NCBI GenBank assembly: GCA_028284775.1
Contig: JANQRB010000021.1
Coordinates: 62,001-126,000 of the forward strand
From: Candidatus Kapaibacterium sp.
GTDB lineage: Bacteria; Bacteroidota; Ignavibacteria; Kapaibacteriales; UBA7675
Direction: 5' to 3'
Length of the DNA: 64,000 nt
Below are positions 47,976 through 55,856 of the stretch, in pieces. Within the stretch, counting starts at the first letter, position 1. Each line of letters opens with the position of its first letter. The notes below the pieces were generated by a model. The model saw only the letters and a program-made list of their open reading frames with translations, searched no databases and had not been told where the DNA came from. Both the position numbers and the translations under genes were made by a program.

Positions 47976-49160
47976 ATGAAGCAAGTACGCCTGTGTGCGA
48001 CGATGACGCTCGTCGCACTTTCAAGCTTCATCGCCCTACCCATCGCCGCCCAGCCGGAGTATCGATTGCTGGTAAGTAGTCGCAATTCGAATTCAATCAT
48101 CCAGTTCGATGGCCAAAGCGGCGAGTATCTGGGGGCGTTTTCGGAACTCGCTTCGATAGTATTGCCCCAGGAAGTGGCGCTCGGACCGGATAATAGAATA
48201 TACCTGGCGGCACGCGGCAACCCGACGATCATGCGCTTCGACCGGCAGAGCGGCGCTTATCTCGGTGAATTCAGCACCGGCTACGATCTTGCCGGCGCGA
48301 CGAAGATGACCTTTGGCCCCGATGGATTGCTCTATCTTTCGCAGTGGGGCGGCACGATGTCGGCCGCGCCGTCAAAAGTCGTACGCTTCAACGCGAGCAC
48401 GGGCGCTTTCGTGGATGAATTCACCGACATTGCAATCAACCGGGCCTGCGGTCACGCCTGGGATGCCGACGGAATTCTCTATGTCGCATCCTTCGGCGAT
48501 CAGGATGTTAAAGTATTCGATCATGACGGTCGATTCGTCACCAGTCTCATCGGACCGAATCAGCTCGAAGGTCCCGTCAACCTCTGGTTCGACAGCATCG
48601 GCGACCTGCTCGTGCTCGACTGGAGCAAAGCCGAAGTGCTGCGCTTCGATGCGCAGGGCGCGTTTAAGGAAGTATTTATCAACGAGCTCAGCGCCGGCGA
48701 GGGTGTGGCTTTCGGCCCCGACAACATGCTGTATATTTGCGACTGGGCCGCTAACAATGTTAAACGATTTGATCCGGTGTCGGGCAAGTTAATCGATATC
48801 TTTGCGCAGGGCGGCGGTCTCGGCGCACCGAACAGTCTGGTTTTCATACCGAACGATTTGCCCAGCTCGGCCAAGAATGTTCAGGCAGACAACCGGAACA
48901 AAACGGAACTACGGTTCTTTCCCAATCCCGCTCAGTCCGGCACCACGATCGAACTTAAGCTGCCGACGGCGACGAATGTGACATTAGAGCTCATTGATTC
49001 GCGCGGAAAAATCGTGAAACGCATCAAAGGAGAAAGTAGCTCAGCCGCCGGCAACCATCGACTGAATTGGGACGGAAGCGGGGTTGCTGCCGGCCTCTAT
49101 TATGTCCGCTTGCAAACAAATGCCGAGCAGCTCATGTATCCCCTGGTCCTGCGACCCTGA
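47976..49160 (+). CDS. Secreted NHL/YVTN-type propeller protein with T9SS sorting domain
   Basis: A 394-aa exported protein with signal peptide 'TLVALSSFIALPIAAQ'. The body consists of repeats such as 'NSIIQFDGQSGEYLGAFSE', 'PTIMRFDRQSGAYLGEF', 'SKVVRFNASTGAFVDEF', 'VKVFDHDGRFVTSLIG', 'VLRFDAQGAFKEVF' and 'VKRFDPVSGKLIDIFAQG', forming a single propeller. The C-terminus is a T9SS domain ('RFFPNPAQSGTTIEL' ... 'LMYPLVLRP'). I use the ATG at 47976, preceded by 'aaggaag', rather than the frame beginning at 47892. Function unknown. Confidence 0.85.
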   Translation: MKQVRLCATMTLVALSSFIALPIAAQPEYRLLVSSRNSNSIIQFDGQSGEYLGAFSELASIVLPQEVALGPDNRIYLAARGNPTIMRFDRQSGAYLGEFSTGYDLAGATKMTFGPDGLLYLSQWGGTMSAAPSKVVRFNASTGAFVDEFTDIAINRACGHAWDADGILYVASFGDQDVKVFDHDGRFVTSLIGPNQLEGPVNLWFDSIGDLLVLDWSKAEVLRFDAQGAFKEVFINELSAGEGVAFGPDNMLYICDWAANNVKRFDPVSGKLIDIFAQGGGLGAPNSLVFIPNDLPSSAKNVQADNRNKTELRFFPNPAQSGTTIELKLPTATNVTLELIDSRGKIVKRIKGESSSAAGNHRLNWDGSGVAAGLYYVRLQTNAEQLMYPLVLRP

Positions 49161-49397
49161 GTTGCCAGGCACATTGCACAGGCCGCCTTCAAAAAATAGG
49201 GCTTTAAGCGTGTTATGGAATCATGCAAAGAAAATCGGCAGACTCTCGCAGGTTGATGTCGTACTCGAGTGCCTGCGAAGAAGAAAACTGTGTCGACACC
49301 GTCAGCGAATCGAAAGGATTCACTACTTTAGCATGTTAATATATTGACAGCTGGACGTCAACGGTTCGGATAAGCATCATCCCCGGGAGAAAAACGC

Positions 49398-49838
49398 GTG
49401 TCATCCGATAACAATAAAGCAAAGCTCGAACGGCTCATCGAGCAGGTCTGGAATCGCGGTCAGCTCGGGCTGGTCGAATCGCTCATCGCGCCGCAGTATA
49501 CTGTCCATCAGGATCCGGGCGATCCCTGGGAAGGTCGGACACTGAATCGGGAAGAATACCGGGAGCGAGTGGCCTATTCGCGCCGTGTCTTTCCCGATTT
49601 GTGTTTTACGATCGGGGAGACCGTGGCTGAAAACGACAGGGTGGCGATATTATGGCGCCTGAGCGGCACGCAGCTGGGCGATATCATCGGTATTCCGGCA
49701 ACCGGCAAGGCTATTGATGTCGCGGGGCTGACCATTTATTACGCCAGCGACCAGGGTTTCAGCGGACACCGTCAGCTCATTGACCGCTTCGACGTATTAC
49801 AGCAGCTCGGCGTATTTCCCGGCCTGAGTCAAGCCTGA
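49398..49838 (+). CDS. SnoaL-like/ester cyclase family protein
   Basis: A 146-aa protein starting with GTG. It shows the NTF2-like fold pattern of SnoaL-type ester cyclases: 'NKAKLERLIEQVWNRGQLGL', 'LIAPQYTVHQDPGDPWEGR', 'FPDLCFTIGETVAENDRVAI', 'WRLSGTQLGDIIGIPATGKA' and 'GLTIYYASDQG'. The family includes polyketide cyclases but most stand-alone members have unknown substrates. It is about 6 kb from the biosynthetic operon and separated by secreted-protein genes, so a role there is not supported by context. The downstream gap 49839-50175 contains no gene; 'accggtaccttaactgccggt' there is a weak inverted repeat. Confidence 0.85.
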   Translation: MSSDNNKAKLERLIEQVWNRGQLGLVESLIAPQYTVHQDPGDPWEGRTLNREEYRERVAYSRRVFPDLCFTIGETVAENDRVAILWRLSGTQLGDIIGIPATGKAIDVAGLTIYYASDQGFSGHRQLIDRFDVLQQLGVFPGLSQA

Positions 49839-50175
49839 AGACAAACTTCCCAGGCGGCACGCCCCTTCCCGCCTTAGCTGCGACATGAATTCGAGCTCCC
49901 CCTGTCTCGCCCGGAATATCCCCTGCAAGCAGTCCGCGCGGCCGCCTTAGCCATCGCCGTCGGATGGCAATTTTCAGAGAAGCGAGCTTAAAGCCGAATT
50001 TTCGTATTTTGGGACCACCGGTACCTTAACTGCCGGTATCTTTTCCCAAACATCCTTCCAATACAAGGTCCCCCAATCGCTACCATACAATTTTCCAACT
50101 GCTACAGCAGCCCTTTCATACTGAGTTCGGCCTCACGGGGCGCCCTATTCAATCGCCGTTAATTCGAGGCATTCT

Positions 50176-50637
50176 ATGAAACTAACGCCGACGGTCGGAC
50201 TCCTGCTTCTGACCATTCTTGCGCTCGCCTGTGGAGAGCAGGACGACCGAAAATTCACCTCCGATCCCGGCCGATCTTCTCCGGCCACTGAGGCCTGGTT
50301 TCCTTTCGAGCTTTACAGTGACGGTAATCGCTATGTTATTGTCGCGTACCTGGAAAGTGACACGCTCCTGAAAATCTATGAATCTTTCTTTGCCGAACAC
50401 GGCTATGAAGGCAATGGTCCTTGCTGGGAAGGACACATTATTCAGATCCTGGAAGAGCTGGACCGCGAATTGTTAAACCATATCGAATTCGACCCGGAGG
50501 CGGGCGCATTTTTCGCGTATGCTTATTCGCAGGCGAGTCAGCACCGCTTCGTCGAAGTCCTGGCGCCCATATTCGCCGATCTGTCGAAGCTGGACGCCTA
50601 TGTACAGCGGGCGCAGCGCTGGCGAATTTATGATTGA
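50176..50637 (+). CDS. Lipoprotein with Imm51-like (immunity) domain
   Basis: A 153-aa protein with a clear lipoprotein signal 'LLLLTILALACGEQ' (C19 as the lipidated residue). The mature part, 'FYESFFAEHGYEGNG'-like ('IYESFFAEHGYEGNGPCWEG'), then 'IEFDPEAGAFFAYAYS' and 'LAPIFADLSKLDAYV', matches the pattern of the Imm51 family of bacterial immunity proteins as I remember it. Such proteins neutralise polymorphic toxins; a lipidated form would act in the periplasm. No toxin gene is adjacent. The assignment rests on motif memory and should be checked against Imm51 profiles. Confidence 0.6.
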   Translation: MKLTPTVGLLLLTILALACGEQDDRKFTSDPGRSSPATEAWFPFELYSDGNRYVIVAYLESDTLLKIYESFFAEHGYEGNGPCWEGHIIQILEELDRELLNHIEFDPEAGAFFAYAYSQASQHRFVEVLAPIFADLSKLDAYVQRAQRWRIYD

Positions 50638-50867
50638 CAACAGATGAGCCTGCCGGCCCACTACGTTCGGATCGGTAGTGATTGCAGCAGTGGCAAAGCT
50701 TGCCGGCCCAAGGCGGCAAGCAATGTCAGCCCGAAAATGTGCCAGGCGGAATTGTCCGGCATGCCTATGCCCGGCGGCGCCGACAACTCGGGAACTCAGG
50801 GAAGCTGATCCGGCCGCAGGCTGTGTCCGCGAGACATTCTCATTATCAAACGAAAGGAAGCTAGGCT

Positions 50868-51485
50868 ATGGATCATAAAGAGCAGGAAAAAGCAGCAGGA
50901 TGGGATGCCATCTCAGATGCATTATTCGAACTTTACCCGGAACAGGAGCCGGTTCACTTCGCCCCGGAGCAGTCTTATGCCGACGGCGGCGATTTGCCGC
51001 TGGACGGAATCAGTGTCTATGTTAACGAAGATGCTCAATTCTACCACTACATCAGCTATGGATTCTCGGAACTCTATGAGAAAGAGACCGACAATCCGGA
51101 GGTCAGCGGTTTCGGCTTCGAGCTGAGCTTTCGTCTACACTACGATCACTTAGATGACGACTGTCCCGAATGGCCGGTCGATCTGCTGCAGGAGATCGCC
51201 GCATTCGTCTTTGACAATGGATTGGGCTTCAATGAATTTCACACGCTGCCCTGCGGCCGGATCGGCGATGATCCCGGCTCGCACATCAGGGCCTTGATGT
51301 TCGTCCGGGACCCTGAACTGGGACACATCGCAACGGACTTCGGTGCGGTTAAATTTCTGAACATGTACGGATTGACCCAGAACGAGTATGATGACATTCG
51401 CAGCAAAGCGATCGACCGGCGCGACTTTGTGCGGGAGCGCAGCGCAATTGATCCTTTGTTAACAACGGACCTCGGCAGGCACTAA
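50868..51485 (+). CDS. SUFU (suppressor of fused) domain protein, probable immunity protein
   Basis: A 205-aa cytoplasmic protein spanning the bacterial SUFU domain: 'GWDAISDALFELYPEQEPVH', 'LPLDGISVYVNE', 'YHYISYGFSELYEKE', 'VSGFGFELSFRLHY', 'EWPVDLLQEIAAFVFDNGLG' and 'GLTQNEYDDI'. In bacteria SUFU proteins are a well-known class of immunity proteins for nuclease and other toxins, and are often found in clusters with other immunity genes. Here the neighbour is an Imm51-like lipoprotein 231 bp upstream. No toxin is in the window. The preceding gap has a 7-bp-stem hairpin at 50698-50721 of unknown role. Confidence 0.9.
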   Translation: MDHKEQEKAAGWDAISDALFELYPEQEPVHFAPEQSYADGGDLPLDGISVYVNEDAQFYHYISYGFSELYEKETDNPEVSGFGFELSFRLHYDHLDDDCPEWPVDLLQEIAAFVFDNGLGFNEFHTLPCGRIGDDPGSHIRALMFVRDPELGHIATDFGAVKFLNMYGLTQNEYDDIRSKAIDRRDFVRERSAIDPLLTTDLGRH

Positions 51486-51574
51486 GCAGTCATCAGGCCC
51501 GTAGGCCATCGTTGTGTACCTTGTTTAAGCTAAGCGGCCTAGTAAACGCCACTCCCGACATTATCAGAAATCAG

Positions 51575-51610
51575 AACGAGGCTGTCCCGAAAAATCGGAA
51601 CAGCCTCGTT
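51575..51610. terminator. Bidirectional hairpin terminator
   Basis: An 11-bp perfect stem AACGAGGCTGT / ACAGCCTCGTT, extended inward by CCGA/TCGG, with a T-run on the plus-strand side ('cgttttaat'). It sits between the convergent SUFU gene (ends 51485) and the first 18-Cys gene (ends 51652). Related hairpins lie after the second and third copies of that gene. Confidence 0.75.
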
Positions 51611-51651
51611 TTAATATAATCGCCGACAGACGATCATTTATCGGAATGATT

Positions 51652-52632
51652 CTAGCGGGCAATGACAATCTGTCCATAACCGACTCTGTAGCCGTCCTGA
51701 ACCAGATTGAATATGTATGAGCCGTTGGCCAGATCGCCGACATCAACCTGCACGCTGTGGCTGCCGCTGGCTTCGGAAAGGGCGATCGAAGCTACCGGAC
51801 GAGCCGTCATGTCGCTGATTTCCAGGGTTACCTGGCCTTCGTTCTCGACGCTGTAGGCGATCGTAAAGGTTGAAGCATTGACAGGGCTGGGCTGCGGGAT
51901 TACCTGATGCAGTTCGCTACGCGAGGGCAGGAAAGAACTGCCGGGCAGGCTAAAGCTCTCTTTACGACTGTCATCGCGACAGAAGGGTATGCACCCCGGA
52001 TCGCAGTTAGGTACGCTGGTGCTGACCTGCGTCGCTTCCAGGTGATTTGCCGTCCAGACGCCATGTCCTTCGCAGCAGGGACCGCCGGGGCCTCTCAGGC
52101 AGACTTCATAGAGCGTCAGGCAGCAATCGGAGGCGTCGCAGGGTTCGAAATAGGGATTGGCTCCTTCTGTCGCGCTCGCGTCATTGTACTTCCAGCAGGA
52201 ACCGGCTGAGACACGCCAATACGGTTCGCATTCATCAAGGTTATGAGGCGGCCAGCCCATGGGATTCGTTTGCATAAACAGTTCGGTGATGTAATTCAGC
52301 CAGCGCTCAGGCGTATCGAAAGGGCTCGTACATCGCACCGTAAAACAATCGGCATCGAGAAATTCGATATCGGTAATCTGCAGATCGCGGTACATGCCGC
52401 AGGCAATTCGCCACTGCCAATACACTTTAACGGCACAGAAGCCAAGCATCCAGTCACCGCAATCGACAACGCTGATGACCATCGGATAACCCGGCGTCCA
52501 TACATCGGTAGAACAATCGGGGATACAGGGCTCGGGCGGATTGGGGTTTTGCGCCGTCAGCGTGGCACTAAACAAAAACAGAGCGGCAATAGCCATGTTG
52601 ACAGTTTTGATGTATAACGAAACTCGAGACAT
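51652..52632 (-). CDS. 18-cysteine secreted protein with T9SS sorting domain (tandem copy 1)
   Basis: A 326-aa exported protein. The start is the ATG of 'MSRV' at 52632, eight bases after 'gagg'; an ATG two codons earlier would leave too little spacing. Signal peptide 'MAIAALFLFSATLTAQ'. The mature domain carries 18 cysteines, all conserved in the other two copies, in segments such as 'EPCIPDCSTD', 'FLDADCFTVRC', 'SDCCLTLYEVC', 'GPCCEGHG' and 'NCDPGCIPFC', so a disulfide-rich extracellular fold is likely. A T9SS domain follows ('VIPQPSPVNASTFTIAYS' ... 'GYGQIVIAR'). The family is not known to me. Confidence 0.85.
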   Translation of the reverse strand: MSRVSLYIKTVNMAIAALFLFSATLTAQNPNPPEPCIPDCSTDVWTPGYPMVISVVDCGDWMLGFCAVKVYWQWRIACGMYRDLQITDIEFLDADCFTVRCTSPFDTPERWLNYITELFMQTNPMGWPPHNLDECEPYWRVSAGSCWKYNDASATEGANPYFEPCDASDCCLTLYEVCLRGPGGPCCEGHGVWTANHLEATQVSTSVPNCDPGCIPFCRDDSRKESFSLPGSSFLPSRSELHQVIPQPSPVNASTFTIAYSVENEGQVTLEISDMTARPVASIALSEASGSHSVQVDVGDLANGSYIFNLVQDGYRVGYGQIVIAR

Positions 52633-52687
52633 AAACATGACCTCTTAGGTTAGACGGTTTTTATATGTATTTGAATCGTCGACAAGC

Positions 52688-52753
52688 TTATCGTGCTTCC
52701 ATGATATCACGCAGAAAGGCATCGGGCCAGCGCCAATGAGCGGAGCGGTCCAT
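52688..52753 (-). other. Conserved short ORF in the leader of 18-Cys copy 1
   Basis: ATG at 52753, 21 codons, TAA at 52688, read 'MDRSAHWRWPDAFLRDIMEA' plus R. It ends 55 bases before the start of the T9SS gene. The frame and length are the same at 53971-54036 and 55251-55316. It lies in a conserved block (52633-52800) that also includes 'ttgtcgac' and an AT-rich stretch resembling a promoter. It may be a leader peptide, a fossil of an older gene or simply conserved DNA. Confidence 0.35.
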
Positions 52754-52855
52754 ATATTGAGTGAGCGTGCACATTGCTGAGCGAAGAGCCCGGGGATAAT
52801 TTTTGTGGTGAAGAGTGTCAGCGCTGCCAAGGGAGTTTCCCTAAGGCTCCATGTT

Positions 52856-52890
52856 AAAAAAAGAGGCCGTCCCGTCTAGCCGGAACAGCC
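52856..52890 (-). terminator. Terminator after 18-Cys copy 2
   Basis: On the minus strand, stem GGCTGTTCCG / CGGGACGGCC (one mismatch, one G-T pair) followed by a run of seven T. It lies about 45 bp after the stop of the gene at 52935. Confidence 0.75.
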
Positions 52891-52934
52891 GTTCATTTTC
52901 AGCCGCCAGCTGGCGATCATGTTTCACCATTGTC

Positions 52935-53915
52935 CTAGCGGGCAATGACAATCTGTCCATAGCCGACCCTGTAGCCGTCCTGAACCAGATTGAATATGTA
53001 GGAGCCGTTAGCCAGATCGCCGACCTCAACCTGCACGCTGTGGCTGCCGCTGGCTTCGGACAGAGCAATCGACGCTACCGGACGCGCCGTCATGTCGCTG
53101 ATTTCCAGGCTTACCTGGCCTTCGTTTTCAACGCTGTAGGCGATCGTAAAGCTCGAAGCACTGACAGGACTGGGCTGCGGAATCACCTGACGCAGCTCGC
53201 CGCGCGAGGGCAGGAAGGAATTGCCCGGCAGGCTAAAGCTCTCTTTACGACTGTCATCGTTACAAAAAGGTATGCACCACGGATCGCAGTTAGGTGCGAT
53301 GCTGCTGACCGGCGTCGCTTCCAGGTGATTTGCCGTCCAGGTACCATGCCCTTCGCAGCAGGGACCGCCGGGGCCCCTCAGGCAGACTTCATAGAGCGTC
53401 AGGCAGCAATTGGAGGGATCGCAGGGCTCGAAATAGGGATTGGCTCCTTCCGTCGCGCTCGCGTCGTTGTACTTCCAGCAGGAACCGGCCGAGACACGCC
53501 AATACGGTTCGCATTCATCCAGGCTATGAGGCGGCCAGCTCATGGGATTCGTCTGCATAAACAGTTCGGTGATGTAATTCAGCCAGCGCTCAGGCGTATC
53601 GAAGGGACTCGTACATCGCACCGTAAAACAATCGGCATCGAGAAACTCGATATCGGTAATCTGCAGGTCGCGGTAGATTCCGCAGGCGATCCGCCACTGC
53701 CAGTACACTTTAACGGAACAGAAGCCAAGCATCCAGTCGCCGCAGTCGACAACGCTGATGACCATCGGATAACCCGGCGTCCATACATCGGTAGAACAAT
53801 CGGGGATGCAGGGCTCGGGCGGATTGGGGTTTTGCGCCGTCAGCGTGGCGCTAAACAAAAACAGAGCGGCAATAGCCATGCTGACAGATTTGATAGATAA
53901 GGAAGCTCGAGACAT
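52935..53915 (-). CDS. 18-cysteine secreted protein with T9SS sorting domain (tandem copy 2)
   Basis: A 326-aa protein, nearly identical in length and sequence to copy 1, with the same signal peptide and the same 18 cysteines ('NCDPWCIPFC' instead of 'NCDPGCIPFC'). The start is the 'MSRA' ATG at 53915. The C-terminus is almost identical to copy 1 ('GYRVGYGQIVIAR'). The repeat period between copies is 1282-1283 bp including leader and terminator, so the entire transcription unit was duplicated. Confidence 0.85.
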   Translation of the reverse strand: MSRASLSIKSVSMAIAALFLFSATLTAQNPNPPEPCIPDCSTDVWTPGYPMVISVVDCGDWMLGFCSVKVYWQWRIACGIYRDLQITDIEFLDADCFTVRCTSPFDTPERWLNYITELFMQTNPMSWPPHSLDECEPYWRVSAGSCWKYNDASATEGANPYFEPCDPSNCCLTLYEVCLRGPGGPCCEGHGTWTANHLEATPVSSIAPNCDPWCIPFCNDDSRKESFSLPGNSFLPSRGELRQVIPQPSPVSASSFTIAYSVENEGQVSLEISDMTARPVASIALSEASGSHSVQVEVGDLANGSYIFNLVQDGYRVGYGQIVIAR

Positions 53916-53970
53916 AAACATGACCTCTTAGGATAGACGGTTTTTATATGTACTTAAGTCGTCGACAAGC

Positions 53971-54036
53971 TTATCGTGCTTCCATTATATCACGCAGAAA
54001 GGCATCGGACCAGCGCCATTGAGCGGAGCCGTTCAC
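53971..54036 (-). other. Conserved short ORF in the leader of 18-Cys copy 2
   Basis: Same position, length and frame as in copy 1, but the first codon is GTG at 54036: 'VNGSAQWRWSDAFLRDIMEA' plus R. The enclosing conserved block is about 53916-54085. Confidence 0.3.
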
Positions 54037-54136
54037 ATTTTGAGTGAGGGTGTGCGTTACTGAGCGAAGAGCCAGGGGACATATTCAGTGTCGAAGAGCA
54101 AGGGCACAGCCAAGGGAATTTCCCAAAGCTCCCATG

Positions 54137-54174
54137 CTAAAAGAGGCTGTCCCGTCAAGCCGGAACAGCCTCTT
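54137..54174 (-). terminator. Terminator after 18-Cys copy 3
   Basis: Stem AAGAGGCTGT (54141-54150) / ACAGCCTCTT (54165-54174), followed on the minus strand by TTTT. It ends about 45 bp beyond the stop of the gene at 54217. Confidence 0.75.
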
Positions 54175-54216
54175 ATTTTCAGATCGCCGGTTGGCGATCA
54201 TGCTTCACAATTTGTC

Positions 54217-55194
54217 CTAGCGAGCAATGACAATCTGTCCATAACCGACCCGGAAGCCGTCCTGAACCAGATTGAAGACGTAGGAACCATTGGCCAGATC
54301 GCTGACATCGACCTGCACGCTGTGGCTGCCGCTGGCATCGGAGAGAGCGATCGACGCTACCGGACGGGCCGTCATGTCGCTGATTTCCAGGGTCACCTGG
54401 CCTTCGTTCTCGACGCTGTAATCAATCGTAAAGGTCGAGGAGTTAACAGGGCTGGGCTGCGGCATGATCTGAAGCAATTCGCCGCGCGACGGCAGGAAGG
54501 AACTGCGCGGCAGGGCAACGCTTTCCTTGCGGCTGCCGTTGAGGCAGAAGGGTACGCAGCCCGGATCGCAATTGGGCAGAATACTGCTGACCGGCGTCGC
54601 TTCCAGGTGATCGGCTATCCAGGTGCCGTGCCCTTCGCAGCAGGGGCCGCCGGGGCCGACCAGACACACTTCGTAGAGCGTCAGGCAGCAATTGGAAGGA
54701 TCGCAGGGTTCGAAGTAGGGATTGCCTTCAATTGCACTTGCGGCGTTGTACTTCCAGCAGGAACCGGCCGAGACACGCCAGTATGGTTCGCAATCACCGA
54801 CATTGTGCGGCGGCCAGCCCATGGGGTTCGTCTGCAAAAACAGCTCGGTGATAAAGTTCAACCAGCGCGCGGGCGTATCGCCGGCACTGATACAACGCGT
54901 GGTGAAACAATCGGCATCGAGAAATTCGATATCCGTTATCTGCAGATCGCGGTAGATCCCGCAGGCAATCCGCCACTGCCAGTACACTTTAACCGAGCAG
55001 AAGCCGCCCATCCAGTCCGCGCAATCGACAACGCTGATAACCATTGGATAACCCGGCGTCCAGGTATCGGCCGGACAGTCCGGAACACAGGGTTCGGGTG
55101 GATTGGGATTTTGCGCCGTCAGCGTTGCGGTAAACAGAAACAGGGCGGCAATAGCCATGCTGACAGACTTACTACACAACAAAACTCGAGACAT
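54217..55194 (-). CDS. 18-cysteine secreted protein with T9SS sorting domain (tandem copy 3)
   Basis: A 325-aa protein, the most diverged of the three ('PADTWTPGYP', 'CISAGDTPARW', 'NPYFEPCDPSNCC') but with all 18 cysteines kept. The start is the 'MSRV' ATG at 55194; the longer frame to 55362 runs through the conserved leader and is not credible. The signal peptide is 'MAIAALFLFTATLTAQ' and the sorting domain is as in the other copies. It is the promoter-distal end of the array, so it may be the oldest copy; that is inference. Confidence 0.85.
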   Translation of the reverse strand: MSRVLLCSKSVSMAIAALFLFTATLTAQNPNPPEPCVPDCPADTWTPGYPMVISVVDCADWMGGFCSVKVYWQWRIACGIYRDLQITDIEFLDADCFTTRCISAGDTPARWLNFITELFLQTNPMGWPPHNVGDCEPYWRVSAGSCWKYNAASAIEGNPYFEPCDPSNCCLTLYEVCLVGPGGPCCEGHGTWIADHLEATPVSSILPNCDPGCVPFCLNGSRKESVALPRSSFLPSRGELLQIMPQPSPVNSSTFTIDYSVENEGQVTLEISDMTARPVASIALSDASGSHSVQVDVSDLANGSYVFNLVQDGFRVGYGQIVIAR

Positions 55195-55250
55195 AAGTAT
55201 GACCTCATTAGATATACGAAGTATTGAATGTTTTTGAGTCGTCGACAAGC

Positions 55251-55316
55251 TTATCGTGATTCCATGATAGCACGCAGCCAGGCATCGGACCAGCGCGATT
55301 GAGTGGAGCCGTTCAT
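55251..55316 (-). other. Conserved short ORF in the leader of 18-Cys copy 3
   Basis: ATG at 55316, TAA at 55251: 'MNGSTQSRWSDAWLRAIMES' plus R. Same length and position as in the other two units; differences between copies are mostly amino-acid changing. Confidence 0.3.
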
Positions 55317-55856
55317 ATTTTGAGTGAGTGTGCACTTTGCTGAGCGAAGGCCGCCGGTACATTGACAGCAGTGCCAGCGGCAGGCCTAAACTCCTGTATT
55401 ACCGCCCTCTGGCCAACAGATCGGTCGCGCCACAGAGACAGGACTGTATTGACATCGGACATAGCTTTCAAATAGTGACGTGTCGCGAAGCCTTTATCCT
55501 CCAATGGTGGATTGCGAAAAAAATGTATTTTAGTCGCTTTATACCTACAGTGTCATGGGTCAGCCGGGACCCGGGGATAGGCGGAAGCACTTGCTTAGGA
55601 TCATAATCTGCCGACCATTGGAAAGGCAGCGGAAGTGCTGACGCCACAAGACACCAATCTCTCAACAACCAGTTTTTGTGCCAGAAACGCTCCGCATTGC
55701 CGGAGTTGTTCGTCGTCTGCCGAAAATCGGCGTCGACAACTGATAGGATCACTGGTTTGCCGCCGGGCATGAGGAATGCCGATGAGCGGCATACCGATGC
55801 AATTCGTCATAACGAACATTCCCGCCTACTGAACAGCCCAGCGGATCGGACGATAT
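55317..55856. other. Intergenic region before first TPR kinase
   Basis: About 540 bp between divergent genes. Several minus-strand frames of 60-100 codons exist but none resembles a known protein. No clear promoter could be read. Confidence 0.4.

Noticed and set aside
49398..49838. SnoaL-like protein as polyketide cyclase for the NRPS/KS cluster
   Set aside because: It is more than 6 kb away, separated by unrelated secreted-protein genes, and most such proteins are not cyclases.
52851..53900. Long plus-strand frame of 349 codons opposite 18-Cys copy 2 (a similar 379-codon frame at 54088-55227)
   Set aside because: They are antisense shadows; the minus strand carries signal peptide, conserved cysteines and sorting domain.
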